DNA of 64,000 nucleotides from Aulostomus chinensis (taxonomy: Eukaryota > Chordata > Actinopteri > Syngnathiformes > Aulostomidae): contig JBBMOA010000006.1 of NCBI GenBank assembly GCA_037954235.1, forward strand, positions 24,978,041-25,042,040. The letters run 5' to 3'. The translations under genes were made by a program, and so were the position numbers. Within the stretch, counting starts at the first letter, position 1, and every line of letters begins with the position of its first letter. Below, in pieces: positions 11,103-24,339 of this stretch. Below the pieces are notes generated by a model. It ran no database searches and was not told the origin of the DNA. It saw only the letters and a program-made list of their open reading frames with translations.

Positions 11103-11498
11103 TGGTGTTGGCTTTTTTAAGTCTCTGTGTTCCACAAAGTTTGAGGTTTGACACAGAGTTTGTTGAGCGTCTGTTCTGAAACAGACCCTAGCATTGGTCC
11201 GTCAAGAAAAAATGCTGCCGAATATTGGTGATTGACCAATCAGAATCGAGTGTCCAAGACAGCCATGTTTTAGAGAACATAAAAACCTGCAATTTATTTT
11301 GAATAAAACTCTGAAGATATTGAGCTAGGCCGCTTAGAAACACTGTGTCTACTGAGATGAGATGAATAGACCGGATGACTAGATTGTTCTTTTCCCACGG
11401 CCAAGCCAGCTTTATTCAAGACAGGACCTCTTCCAGATGGTGGTCCTCCCTTTCTGACCGGCACCACCGGTGATTCCCAGCTCTCTTCCAAGAGTCCA

Positions 11499-14400
11499 TT
11501 AGCGAGGAGATATTTTATTGTTTTTAATAAACCTGCCAAAGAAGATGCAGATTTTTTGCAAAAATGTCTTCTTCTTTGGCTTTACTGGTTGATGTTTGGA
11601 CTCCACAACAACATCAGCCATCTCCTCAGCTGACAGTCTTGTAGGAACAGGCAGAGGAGTCAATACAGGAGCACAGGTGGACTCGGCAGCTGGGCTATCA
11701 TAACTGGATTTCAGGAGGGCCAAAACGCCTTCGGTCTCATCTGTGTCATCTGCACCTTCAGCCTCATCTTCCAAATCTTCAGCCTCATCCTCATCATCTG
11801 TAGCTCCAGTCTCATCTTCGTCATCCAAATCTTCAGCCTCATCTTCTTGGTCATTCAAATCTTCATCCTCATCCTCATCATCTGAAGCTTCAGTCTCATC
11901 TTGCTCATCCAAATCTTCATCCTCATCCTCATCATCTGAAGCTTCAGTCTCATCTTGCTCATCCAAATCTTCATCCTCATCCTCATCATCTGAAGCTTCA
12001 GTCTCATCTTGCTCATTCAAATCTTCATCCTCATCCTCTTGGTCATTCAAATCTTCATCCTCATCCTCATCATCTGTAGCGTCAGTCTCATCTTGGTCAT
12101 CCAAATCTTCAGCCTCATCCTCATCATCTGTAGCGTCAGTCTCATCTTGGTCATTCAAATCTTCATCCTCATCCTCATCATCATCTTCATGTTCCAAATC
12201 TTCAGCCTCGTCCTCTTCGTCTGTAGCTTCAGCCTCATCTTGGTCATCCATATCTTCTGCCTCATCCTCTTTATTTGTTGCTTCAGCCTCATCTTCATCA
12301 TCCGAACCTACAGCCTCATCGGCTTGATCCATACTCTCCTTCTTTTCATTAACATCCGAATCCTCATCATCTGTGGCAGACTCAGGACAGATCTGCATAT
12401 AATAAAATGAGGTTTCCCCACTGAAAACAAAAAAACAAGAGAATGAATGAATCAGTCAGTCATTGAATGAGCCTGTCTTTTCTTCTATTTTAGCTTTCCA
12501 CCTAAACCTACTGATACTAAAGCACAGATACTTACTACCCCTCGATGTCCTTCTGGTCATGCAGGTGGGCCATTTTGATGAAGGAGTGCTTCTGAGCCTC
12601 TGCTGGAGTGATTCTTTTCTCTTGATCAATCTGAAAGATTTTCGTCAGGAGATTGACAAATGCTCTCCGATCCTCCAATTTGGCGGGATGTTCTGTTTCA
12701 AAGGGGAACTGAATTTGGACCAAAGAAGAAATAGCTTAGTTGATATGCATCTTTCCCTCAGCAGCAGCATCAACTGGTATTCAGTCACATCATAAACTTG
12801 ATCACTTACGGATATCAGGTCCTCCAGGGAGTGTATACGGCGCTTCCATGTGTTCGTCTTCATATCAGTGTCATTCTCGTACTCCCACCTAGCCTATTGC
12901 AACACAAAATATATGTACAGATATGAGATATTTTCTCCCAAATGCTGTCCAAATGAACACTTCTAGAGGAAGCAGAACACGTTAAACCCCTCTGGGCACA
13001 TGTTCCATTTACTCACACTGGCCCTCATTCATCGAACAAGCGAACAAACCAGCGAAAATATGAGTGGAGAACTCAGCGTATGACAGGACTCACGCGTGAT
13101 TGACAAATCTGACACCTGTCCATGAACCACAAGTCCCCTCACGTCAAATCCAAATTTGCGTACGCAAACTCAGACCTGCTGTCAGATTTCATCGCAGAAT
13201 ACGCTCACGTTCATATTGATAAATGCCACAGCTTGCGTAGAAATGAACATTTGCACGTCACGCCTTTTTTCGGCCGTATGCTGATAAATGAGGGCCACTC
13301 GTACTATTTTGCACAAAAAAATGCTTATAAGCACGGTGATTTTACACCTTATCTTATTTGTTTCTCAGCAGTGTTAAATAAACATACAAATTGGTTTTCA
13401 AAAGTTCTACATACCTTAAAGTCCCATTTAGAGTCGCTCCAGTGCTTGCTCTTTTTGAAGTACGATGAGGTGTGTAGGCCAGCATCGAGGAGATGATCAG
13501 GTGGCTTGCCCAACAGGTCAAGAATGCTTTTCATCTACAGAGGGGGTGGTAAAAACGTCAGCCTGCATCCTACATCACATGTCTAAGGTACATTTGTCTC
13601 TTGTGGTATGTCCGAGCCGTGGAAACTTACCGTCTGGTACTTGTCTTGTCCTCCCAATGGGTAGTTGCCGATGTACAGGCTCACCAGAACACATCCCAGA
13701 CTCCACATATCGATGGCCTCATTGAAGGGCAGGCCCAGGATGATTTCAGGTGCTCTGTTGGTAGTGGACAAGTCATAGTGGAGTTAGTGAACAAGTTATA
13801 TGCATGGAGGATTTGTACAACATCCAATAGATTAAAAGCAGACGTTAAAGTCATGCTTGTGTAGATTTATCCTACCTGTGTGCCAGTGGCTGAAGGAGTG
13901 AACCCTGTTTTGGTGCTCTGGATGTTGTGAAGGCCAAGCCAAAATCAATGAGTTTCAGCTTGAAGGGCTGGTCTTTTTGGTTCACCAGCATGATATTGTC
14001 CATCTTCAGGTCAGAGTGGACGACTCCAATGCCTTTTAGGGCGTCAAGGGCTGTCAGCAACTACAGAACAGAGGAAGAACAGTTTAGGATATTGATAAAT
14101 GTTTCTTAAATGTTACTCGGTTGTCTGAGCACATATCAGTGTGTGTCATAGAAGGATTAAAAGAATCTTTACCTGCTGCGTCACTGGCCGTATTTCACAG
14201 AGGTGAAATGGCTGGTATTCCTTTTCTTGCCAAAGGTCATGGAGTGTTCTGTCCAGTTTCTCATATACCAGCATAGTCAAGTCTTTTTTTTTAAAATCAT
14301 CTATGAACCGGACGATGTTCTTCTTTTCTGCATTGAGCACGCTCACAGTTTTCATCATCGTTACCTGTAGTTAAGGATTGATAGAAACAACATGATGTAG

Positions 14401-14714
14401 AGACACAGCGAGACATCTGCCGTTCATCTTGCCCTAATCAACATCTTTCTATTTCTAAGAACGTTTTGAAGAAATTTTTATCCAGTCTTCAAGAAATGCA
14501 TTCTGGGGGAAAAAATCCAAACCAACCAAGGAGGACCTACCTCTCTTTGACCTTCTCTCTGATTTCTCATGATTTTCATGGCCATCTCCTGTTTGGATCT
14601 TAGTTCAACACATCGAACTACACAGCCGTACATTCCTTCACCCAAGACGGAGACATCAGTGCAGTATCGTCCCTTGTCACTGTTTAGAGTCACGCTAGTT
14701 TTATCTTCCATCAT
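11499..14714 (-). CDS. HIPK-like protein kinase with acidic repeat tail, copy 2
   Basis: Complete array member, predicted about 656 aa. Exons on the minus strand are A 14719-14541 (ATG 14714), B 14364-14173, C 14060-13876, D 13754-13631, E 13534-13415, F 12893-12810, G 12708-12539 and H 12420-11499. Domain order and motifs are as in the copy at 4248-7465. Distinguishing residues are AEDLDDQ instead of AEDLDEQ in the acidic tail and VPTRLS instead of VPNRLS before the basic end. The E-F intron lacks 2 bp within its MITE-like element. The polyA signal is at 11416-11411. The spacer upstream of the neighbouring copy 1 gene (toward lower coordinates) is 830 bp longer than in the other units. No inactivating change is seen. 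Confidence 0.85.
13019..13297. mobile_element. MITE-like element in E-F intron, unit 2
   Basis: Same TGGCCCTCATT inverted-repeat element, 279 bp. It has a 2-bp deletion relative to the other units (GCACGTCACG instead of GCACATGTCACG). Confidence 0.65.
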
Positions 14715-17033
14715 TTGACCTGTGAATGGTGAGACAGAAGCAGTGACAAACATCAGAAAGTGAGCGACGATACAACCAGGGGAATTCCTTAAACACACAC
14801 ACCTAGATAAACTTGTGCCAGTTAAGTAGGTGGATGAGATCTGATTCAAAAACAAGTCAATGTCTTACATTCAAAAAATGTAATATTCAATACAATGTAA
14901 CCAAAACATATTCATTGGCTGGTGTAGTGCCTTTGAGTTTGACTACATAGAAATTCCCTTCAACATGATGAGTCAATTTGTTACTAAGACACTTCTATGC
15001 CTTGTTCAGTTTTCTTACCTTTGTTGTTGGTGGGTTTCTGTATCTTGGGAAGAAATACAGTTGTTCTCCAAACTGAAACTGATACCTCTTGAATGTTGTT
15101 CTCCTGAAGACTGAGTACAGTCGTCTTATGTCAATCAGAATTTCATTCAACATCAGAGACCTGTCAGTCATCTCAGTCAGGAACTCCAAGGATCAACGAC
15201 TGAGATGACTGTCACTACACTGAAAAACATTACCGTAAATACGGCAAAATTTCAACAGCGCGGTATCATTTTTTTCTCAATTTTTCTCTACAGTACACGA
15301 CTATAATAAGTTTTACAGTAATATACTGTTGTGGATGAAGGCATGTGTACTGTAGAAAAACAGTCCAATGCTGGCAATCGTAGCTGCCTGTATTTTACCT
15401 CAGTTTAACAGGGAAATGTCTTACAGTGTAGGATCAACAACTGACAAATGTATTTATTTATTTTTTTACAACTGACAAAGTTTCTTTTAATAATAATTTT
15501 ACTTTATCTTATCGAATGATTTTGTTGTAGACCATGTTGTAATCAGGATAATGTATAGCTAGCCTGTGATTATTGAACGTATAACCGCTGCATGTCGCTT
15601 CTATTTCCATGTTGGGAGATATCTTTTCAAAAATCATAGGCTTGCTATGTATTATCCTGCTGAGAACGGCCCAGTCTAAGCAGCAGCAGCCTGTGCCAGA
15701 AAGCAGGTTTAGTAAAAACTCTTAAGTGCGTTAACCCTAAAATGAGAGAAAGTCTGGGTCTGTCAGTGTGAGTCACATTCATTTTGTCTTCTGTTGGAAT
15801 AAAACTTCAAGTTAGTTTCCATACTCTGTGAGACAAACTACATAAAACACACTTCTTAACCAACATTGAATGTCAGTCTGTTGAGGATCTTAAATGAACT
15901 ACCTGCTTTACATGGATATACAAATAAATGTTCATGCTCAAAGTATTTTCAGGTGATGATTTCTAAATCCACACTGTTAAAAAAACAAAAGTTGTTTTTA
16001 CAGGAAAACACTGGCAGCTGTGGTTACCAGTGCATTCCTGTACAAAATACAGCACTATGGTGGATAACTTTACTGACAAAATATGTACATTATTTCCAGT
16101 AAATAAAAGTATGTCGAATCACATTAAAAGCAGTAAATTCTACCAGAAAAAGTGTTAATTTGCGCAAAGGTGTTGTAAATAAAGACACTATTTCCTGTAT
16201 TTTGAAGTTGTAATAATTGCTTTTTATGCATCAATAAATGATAAAATCGACAGGGACATATCTAACTAAAAACTAATTTAAACTGGTAGAAAATCAGTAA
16301 AACTTTGCATTTTTAATTGAGCTGTTGTGTGATTTATACATGAAATCTATTCACAATATTCTCTGTACTTATGTTTAAGGAGTTAAATTTGTATGTAAAA
16401 TTGACCTATAAACCTGTAAAATTGTTTCTACTGTTCCCACACAAAACCTACTTCAGTACCTCTTGAGAAAAGACAGGAAAATATGCAGTTTGGCACGTTG
16501 ATTTTGTATAAAACTCTAGTTTTACAAAGAATTTTTTCTGAAAGTGCAAGAATTGAAACCTCCGCAAGTTACAAAATGGGTACAATGCTACTATAGAACT
16601 CTCCCATGTACATGAAAACACCTTACAAACATTGATAGTGCCTTTTGAAGCAAAGACAAATTGTGCTTTTGCACGGCAGTGAAAAACTTATTCCAAAGAA
16701 ACAAGCCGTTTCAACAACATGTATATAATTTTTGGATTTAAGAAACATTTATGTCGGGACTTTAGATAGTTTTTATGTCAATTTCACAGTCATTTTTTTT
16801 ACAATGCACAGAAGTGAAGTGTGCCATGGAAAATCGTATTGGGGCTCCATTGGTTTTGGCTCTGTTGAGGATCTTAAATGAAGTGGCTGCATTACATGTA
16901 TATACATATAAATGTTCATGCTTGAATATTTTCAGGTGACGATTTCGAAATCCACAGACGTGAAGTGTAAGGAGACCTTTTTTTTTCCTGCGGTTGCCAT
17001 GGTAAATCATATTGGGGCTCCATTGGTGTTGGC

Positions 17034-17521
17034 CTGGGCGGCATGGTGGTGCAGTGGTTAGCACTGTGAGGAGAACTTTTTTTTTCCTGCGGTTGCCATG
17101 GTTAATCGTATTGGGGCTCCATTGGTGTTGGCCTGGGCGGCATGGTGGTACAGTGGTTAGCACTGTCGCCTCACAGCAAGAGAGTGCCAGACCCTGCTTT
17201 GGCACGGGACCTTTCTGTGTGGAGTGTGCATGTTCTCCCTGTGCATGTGTGGGTTCTCTCCAGGTACTCCGGCTTCCCCCCACAGTCCAAAGACATGCAA
17301 GAGGGGACTAGGCTGATTGGATACTCTCAACTGACCTTAGGTATGACTTTGAGTGTTAATGGTTGTCTGTCTATATTTGTTGGCCCTGCGATGGACTGGC
17401 GACCTGTCAAGGGTGAACCCACCTCTCGCCTGTAGACGCTAGGATAGGCTCCAGCCCCCCCACCCCCCCCCCACCCATGCGACCCTTAACAGGAAAAAGC
17501 GGAAGACAATGGATGGATGGA
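17034..17521 (+). mobile_element. SINE, spacer of unit 3
   Basis: Same insertion and target duplication, with the head block present twice. Confidence 0.8.
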
Positions 17522-17917
17522 TGGTGTTGGCTTTTTTAAGTCTCTGTGTTCCACAAAGTTTGAGGTTTGACACAGAGTTTGTTGAGCGTCTGTTCTGAAA
17601 CAGACCCTAGCATTGGTCCGTCAAGAAAAAATGCTGCCGAATATTGGTGATTGACCAATCAGAATCGAGTGTCCAAGACAGCCATGTTTTAGAGAACATA
17701 AAAACCTGCAATTTATTTTGAATAAAACTCTGAAGATATTGAGCTAGGCCGCTTAGAAACACTGTGTCTACTGAGATGAGATGAATAGACCGGATGACTA
17801 GATTGTTCTTTTCCCACGGCCAAGCCAGCTTTATTCAAGACAGGACCTCTTCCAGATGGTGGTCCTCCCTTTCTGACCGGCACCACCGGTGATTCCCAGC
17901 TCTCTTCCAAGAGTCCA

Positions 17918-20900
17918 TTAGCGAGGAGATATTTTATTGTTTTTAATAAACCTGCCAAAGAAGATGCAGATTTTTTGCAAAAATGTCTTCTTCTTTGGCT
18001 TTACTGGTTGATGTTTGGACTCCACAACAACATCAGCCATCTCCTCAGCTGACAGTCTATTAGGAACAGGCAGAGGAGTCAATACAGGAGCACAGGTGGA
18101 CTCGGCAGCTGGGCTATCATAACTGGATTTCAGGAGGGCCAAAACGCCTTCGGTCTCATCTGTGTCATCTGCACCTTCAGCCTCATCTTCCAAATCTTCA
18201 GCCTCATCCTCATCATCTGTAGCTCCAGTCTCATCTTCGTCATCCAAATCTTCAGCCTCATCTTCTTGGTCATTCAAATCTTCATCCTCATCCTCATCAT
18301 CTGAAGCTTCAGTCTCATCTTGCTCATCCAAATCTTCATCCTCATCCTCATCATCTGAAGCTTCAGTCTCATCTTGCTCATCCAAATCTTCATCCTCATC
18401 CTCATCATCTGAAGCTTCAGTCTCATCTTGCTCATTCAAATCTTCATCCTCATCCTCTTGGTCATTCAAATCTTCATCCTCATCCTCATCATCTGTAGCG
18501 TCAGTCTCATCTTGCTCATCCAAATCTTCAGCCTCATCCTCATCATCTGTAGCGTCAGTCTCATCTTGGTCATTCAAATCTTCATCCTCATCCTCATCAT
18601 CATCTTCATGTTCCAAATCTTCAGCCTCGTCCTCTTCGTCTGTAGCTTCAGCCTCATCTTGGTCATCCATATCTTCTGCCTCATCCTCTTTATTTGTTGC
18701 TTCAGCCTCATCTTCATCATCCGAACCTACAGCCTCATCGGCTTGATCCATACTCTCCTTCTTTTCATTAACATCCGAATCCTCATCATCTGTGGCAGAC
18801 TCAGGACAGATCTGCATATAATAAAATGAGGTTTCCCCACTGAAAACAAAAAAACAAGAGAATGAATGAATCAGTCAGTCATTGAATAAGCCTGTCTTTT
18901 CTTCTATTTTAGCTTTCCACCTAAACCTACTGATACTAAAGCACAGATACTTACTACCCCTCGATGTCCTTCTGGTCATGCAGGTGGGCCATTTTGATGA
19001 AGGAGTGCTTCTGAGCCTCTGCTGGAGTGATTCTTTTCTCTTGATCAATCTGAAAGATTTTCGTCAGGAGATTGACAAATGCTCTCCGATCCTCCAATTT
19101 GGCGGGATGTTCTGTTTCAAAGGGGAACTGAATTTGGACCAAAGAAGAAATAGCTTAGTTGATATGCATCTTTCCCTCAGCAGCAGCATCAACTGGTATT
19201 CAGTCACATCATAAACTTGATCACTTACGGATATCAGGTCCTCCAGGGAGTGTATACGGCGCTTCCATGTGTTCGTCTTGATATCAGTGTCATTCTCGTA
19301 CTCCCACCTAGCCTATTGCAACACAAAATATATGTACAGATATGAGATATTTTCTCCCAAATGCTGTCCAAATGAACACTTCTAGAGGAAGCAGAACACG
19401 TTAAACCCCTCTGGGCACATGTTCCATTTACTCACACTGGCCCTCATTCATCGAACAAGCGAACAAACCAGCGAAAATATGAGTGGAGAACTCAGCGTAT
19501 GACAGGACTCACGCGTGATTGACAAATCTGACACCTGTCCATGAACCACAAGTCCCCTCACGTCAAATCCAAATTTGCGTACGCAAACTCAGACCTGCTG
19601 TCAGATTTCATCGCAGAATACGCTCACGTTCATATTGATAAATGCCACAGCTTGCGTAGAAATGAACATTTGCACATGTCACGCCTTTTTTCGGCCGTAT
19701 GCTGATAAATGAGGGCCACTCGTACTATTTTGCACAAAAAAATGCTTATAAGCACGGTGATTTTACACCTTATCTTATTTGTTTCTCAGCAGTGTTAAAT
19801 AAACATACAAATTGGTTTTCAAAAGTTCTACATACCTTAAAGTCCCATTTAGAGTCGCTCCAGTGCTTGCTCTTTTTGAAGTACGATGAGGTGTGTAGGC
19901 CAGCATCGAGGAGATGATCAGGTGGCTTGCCCAACAGGTCAAGAATGCTTTTCATCTACAGAGGGGGTGGTAAAAACGTCAGCCTGCATCCTACATCACA
20001 TGTCTAAGGTACATTTGTCTCTTGTGGTATGTCCGAGCCGTGGAAACTTACCGTCTGGTACTTGTCTTGTCCTCCCAATGGGTAGTTGCCGATGTACAGG
20101 CTCACCAGAACACATCCCAGACTCCACATATCGATGGCCTCATTGAAGGGCAGGCCCAGGATGATTTCAGGTGCTCTGTTGGTAGTGGACAAGTCATAGT
20201 GGAGTTAGTGAACAAGTTATATGCATGGAGGATTTGTACAACATCCAATAGATTAAAAGCAGACGTTAAAGTCATGCTTGTGTAGATTTATCCTACCTGT
20301 GTGCCAGTGGCTGAAGGAGTGAACCCTGTTTTGGTGCTCTGGATGTTGTGAAGGCCAAGCCAAAATCAATGAGTTTCAGCTTGAAGGGCTGGTCTTTTTG
20401 GTTCACCAGCATGATATTGTCCATCTTCAGGTCAGAGTGGACGACTCCAATGCCTTTTAGGGCGTCAAGGGCTGTCAGCAACTACAGAACAGAGGAAGAA
20501 CAGTTTAGGATATTGATAAATGTTTCTTAAATGTTACTCGGTTGTCTGAGCACATATCAGTGTGTGTCATAGAAGGATTAAAAGAATCTTTACCTGCTGC
20601 GTCACTGGCCGTATTTCACAGAGGTGAAATGGCTGGTATTCCTTTTCTTGCCAAAGGTCATGGAGTGTTCTGTCCAGTTTCTCATATACCAGCATAGTCA
20701 AGTCTTTTTTTTTAAAATCATCTATGAACCGGACGATGTTCTTCTTTTCTGCATTGAGCACGCTCACAGTTTTCATCATCGTTACCTGTAGTTAAGGATT
20801 GATAGAAACAACATGATGTAGAGACACAGCGAGACATCTGCCGTTCATCTTGCCCTAATCAACATCTTTCTATTGCTAAGAACGTTTTTAAGAAATTTTT

Positions 20901-21135
20901 ATCCAGTCTTCAAGAAATGCATTCTGGGGGAAAAAATCCAAACCAACCAAGGAGGACCTACCTCTCTTTGACCTTCTCTCTGATTTCTCATGATTTTCAT
21001 GGCCATCTCCTGTTTGGATCTTAGTTCAACACATCGAACTACACAGCCGTACATTCCTTCACCCAAGACGGAGACATCAGTGCAGTATCGTCCCTTGTCA
21101 CTGTTTAGAGTCACGCTAGTTTTATCTTCCATCAT
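17918..21135 (-). CDS. HIPK-like protein kinase with acidic repeat tail, copy 3
   Basis: Complete array member, predicted about 656 aa. Exons on the minus strand are A 21140-20962 (ATG 21135), B 20785-20594, C 20481-20297, D 20175-20052, E 19955-19836, F 19312-19229, G 19127-18958 and H 18839-17918. It is the only copy with ATG to ATC in exon F (NDTDIKTN instead of NDTDMKTN), a conservative Met to Ile change near the C-lobe insert. The tail has VPNRLS as in copy 1 but SMDQA as in copies 2, 4 and 5, so the markers are mosaic. The polyA signal is at 17835-17830. The frame is open throughout and the splice sites match the other copies. Confidence 0.85.
19438..19718. mobile_element. MITE-like element in E-F intron, unit 3
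   Basis: Same 281-bp inverted-repeat element at the same intronic position as in the other kinase copies. Confidence 0.65.
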
Positions 21136-23453
21136 TTGACCTGTGAATGGTGAGACAGAAGCAGTGACAAACATCAGAAAGTGAGCGACGATACAACCAG
21201 GGGAATTCCTTAAACACACACACCTAGATAAACTTGTGCCAGTTAAGTAGGTGGATGAGATCTGATTCAAAAACAAGTCAATGTCTTACATTCAAAAATG
21301 TAATATTCAATACAATGTAACCAAAACATATTCATTGGCTGGTGTAGTGCCTTTGAGTTTGACTGCATAGAAATTCCCTTCAACATGATGAGTCAATTTG
21401 TTACTAAGACACTTCTATGCCTTGTTCAGTTTTCTTACCTTTGTTGTTGGTGGGTTTCTGTATCTTGGGAAGAAATACAGTTGTTCTCCAAACTGAAACT
21501 GATACCTCTTGAATGTTGTTCTCCTGAAGACTGAGTACAGTCGTCTTATGTCAATCAGAATTTCATTCAACATCAGAGACCTGTCAGTCATCTCAGTCAG
21601 GAACTCCAAGGATCAACGACTGAGATGACTGTCACTACACTGAAAAACATTACCGTAAATACGGCAAAATTTCAACAGCGCGGTATCATTTTTTTCTCAA
21701 TTTTTCTCTACAGTACACGACTATAATAAGTTTTACAGTAATATACTGTTGTGGATGAAGGCATGTGTACTGTAGAAAAACAGTCCAATGCTGGCAATCG
21801 TAGCTGCCTGTATTTTACCTCAGTTTAACAGGGAAATGTCTTACAGTGTAGGATCAACAACTGACAAATGTATTTATTTATTTTTTTACAACTGACAAAG
21901 TTTCTTTTAATAATAATTTTACTTTATCTTATCGAATGATTTTGTTGTAGACCATGTTGTAATCAGGATAATGTATAGCTAGCCTGTGATTATTGAACGT
22001 ATAACCGCTGCATGTCGCTTCTATTTCCATGTTGGGAGATATCTTTTCAAAAATCATAGGCTTGCTATGTATTATCCTGCTGAGAACGGCCCAGTCTAAG
22101 CAGCAGCAGCCTGTGCCAGAAAGCAGGTTTAGTAAAAACTCTTAAGTGCGTTAACCCTAAAATGAGAGAAAGTCTGGGTCTGTCAGTGTGAGTCACATTC
22201 ATTTTGTCTTCTGTTGGAATAAAACTTCAAGTTAGTTTCCATACTCTGTGAGACAAACTACATAAAACACACTTCTTAACCAACATTGAATGTCAGTCTG
22301 TTGAGGATCTTAAATGAACTACCTGCTTTACATGGATATACAAATAAATGTTCATGCTCAAAGTATTTTCAGGTGATGATTTCTAAATCCACACTGTTAA
22401 AAAAACAAAAGTTGTTTTTACAGGAAAACACTGGCAGCTGTGGTTACCAGTGCATTCCTGTACAAAATACAGCACTATGGTGGATAACTTTACTGACAAA
22501 ATATGTACATTATTTCCAGTAAATAAAAGTATGTCGAATCACATTAAAAGCAGTAAATTCTACCAGAAAAAGTGTTAATTTGCGCAAAGGTGTTGTAAAT
22601 AAAGACACTATTTCCTGTATTTTGAAGTTGTAATAATTGCTTTTTATGCATCAATAAATGATAAAATCGACAGGGACATATCTAACTAAAAACTAATTTA
22701 AACTGGTAGAAAATCAGTAAAACTTTGCATTTTTAATTGAGCTGTTGTGTGATTTATACATGAAATCTATTCACAATATTCTCTGTACTTATGTTTAAGG
22801 AGTTAAATTTGTATGTAAAATTGACCTATAAACCTGTAAAATTGTTTCTACTGTTCCCACACAAAACCTACTTCAGTACCTCTTGAGAAAAGACAGGAAA
22901 ATATGCAGTTTGGCACGTTGATTTTGTATAAAACTCTAGTTTTACAAAGAATTTTTTCTGAAAGTGCAAGAATTGAAACCTCCGCAAGTTACAAAATGGG
23001 TACAATGCTACTATAGAACTCTCCCATGTACATGAAAACACCTTACAAACATTGATAGTGCCTTTTGAAGCAAAGACAAATTGTGCTTTTGCACGGCAGT
23101 GAAAAACTTATTCCAAAGAAACAAGCCGTTTCAACAACATGTATATAATTTTTGGATTTAAGAAACATTTATGTCGGGACTTTAGGTAGTTTTTATGTCA
23201 ATTTCACAGTCATTTTTTTTACAATGCACAGAAGTGAAGTGTGCCATGGTAAATCGTATTGGGGCTCCATTGGTTTTGGCTCTGTTGAGGATCTTAAATG
23301 AAGTGGCTGCATTACATGTATATACATATAAATGTTCATGCTTGAATATTTTCAGGTGACGATTTCGAAATCCACAGACGTGAAGTGTAAGGAGACCTTT
23401 TTTTTTCCTGCGGTTGCCATGGTAAATCATATTGGGGCTCCATTGGTGTTGGC

Positions 23454-23943
23454 CTGGGCGGCATGGTGGTGCAGTGGTTAGCACTGTGAGGAGAACTTTT
23501 TTTTTTCCTGCGGTTGCCATGGTTAATCGTATTGGGGCTCCATTGGTGTTGGCCTGGGCGGCATGGTGGTGCAGTGGTTAGCACTGTCGCCTCACAGCAA
23601 GAGAGTGCCAGACCCTGCTTTGGCACGGGACCTTTCTGTGTGGAGTTTGCATGTTCTCCCTGTGCATGTGTGGGTTCTCTCCGGGTACTCCGGCTTCCCC
23701 CCACAGTCCAAAGACATGCAAGAGGGGACTAGGCTGATTGGATACTCTCAACTGACCTTAGGTATGACTTTGAGTGTTAATGGTTGTCTGTCTATATTTG
23801 TTGGCCCTGCGATGGACTGGCGAACTGTCAAGGGTGAACCCACCTCTCGCCTGTAGACGCTAGGATAGGCTCCAGCCCCCCACCCCCCCCCCCCACCCCT
23901 GCGACCCTTAACAGGAAAAAGCGGAAGACAATGGATGGATGGA
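23454..23943 (+). mobile_element. SINE, spacer of unit 4
   Basis: Same insertion and target duplication, head block present twice with a 100-bp period. It shares substitutions with unit 5 (GGCGAACTGTC, CACCCCTGCGACC) that units 1-3 lack. Confidence 0.8.
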
Positions 23944-24339
23944 TGGTGTTGGCTTTTTTAAGTCTCTGTGTTCCAAAAAGTTCGAGGTTTGACACAGAGT
24001 TTGTTGAGCGTCTGTTCTGAAACAGACCCTAGCATTGGTCCGTCAAGAAAAAATGCTGCCGAATATTGGTGATTGACCAATCAGAATCGAGTGTCCAAGA
24101 CAGCCATGTTTTAGAGAACATAAAAACCTGCAATTTATTTTGAATAAAACTCTGAAGATATTGAGCTAGGCCGCTTAGAAACACTGTGTCTACTGAGATG
24201 AGATGAATAGACCGGATGACTAGATTGTTCTTTACCCACGGCCAAGCCAGCTTTATTCAAGACAGGACCTCTTCCAGATGGTGGTCCTCCCTTTCTGACC
24301 GGCACCACCGGTGATTCCCAGCTCTCTTCCAAGAGTCCA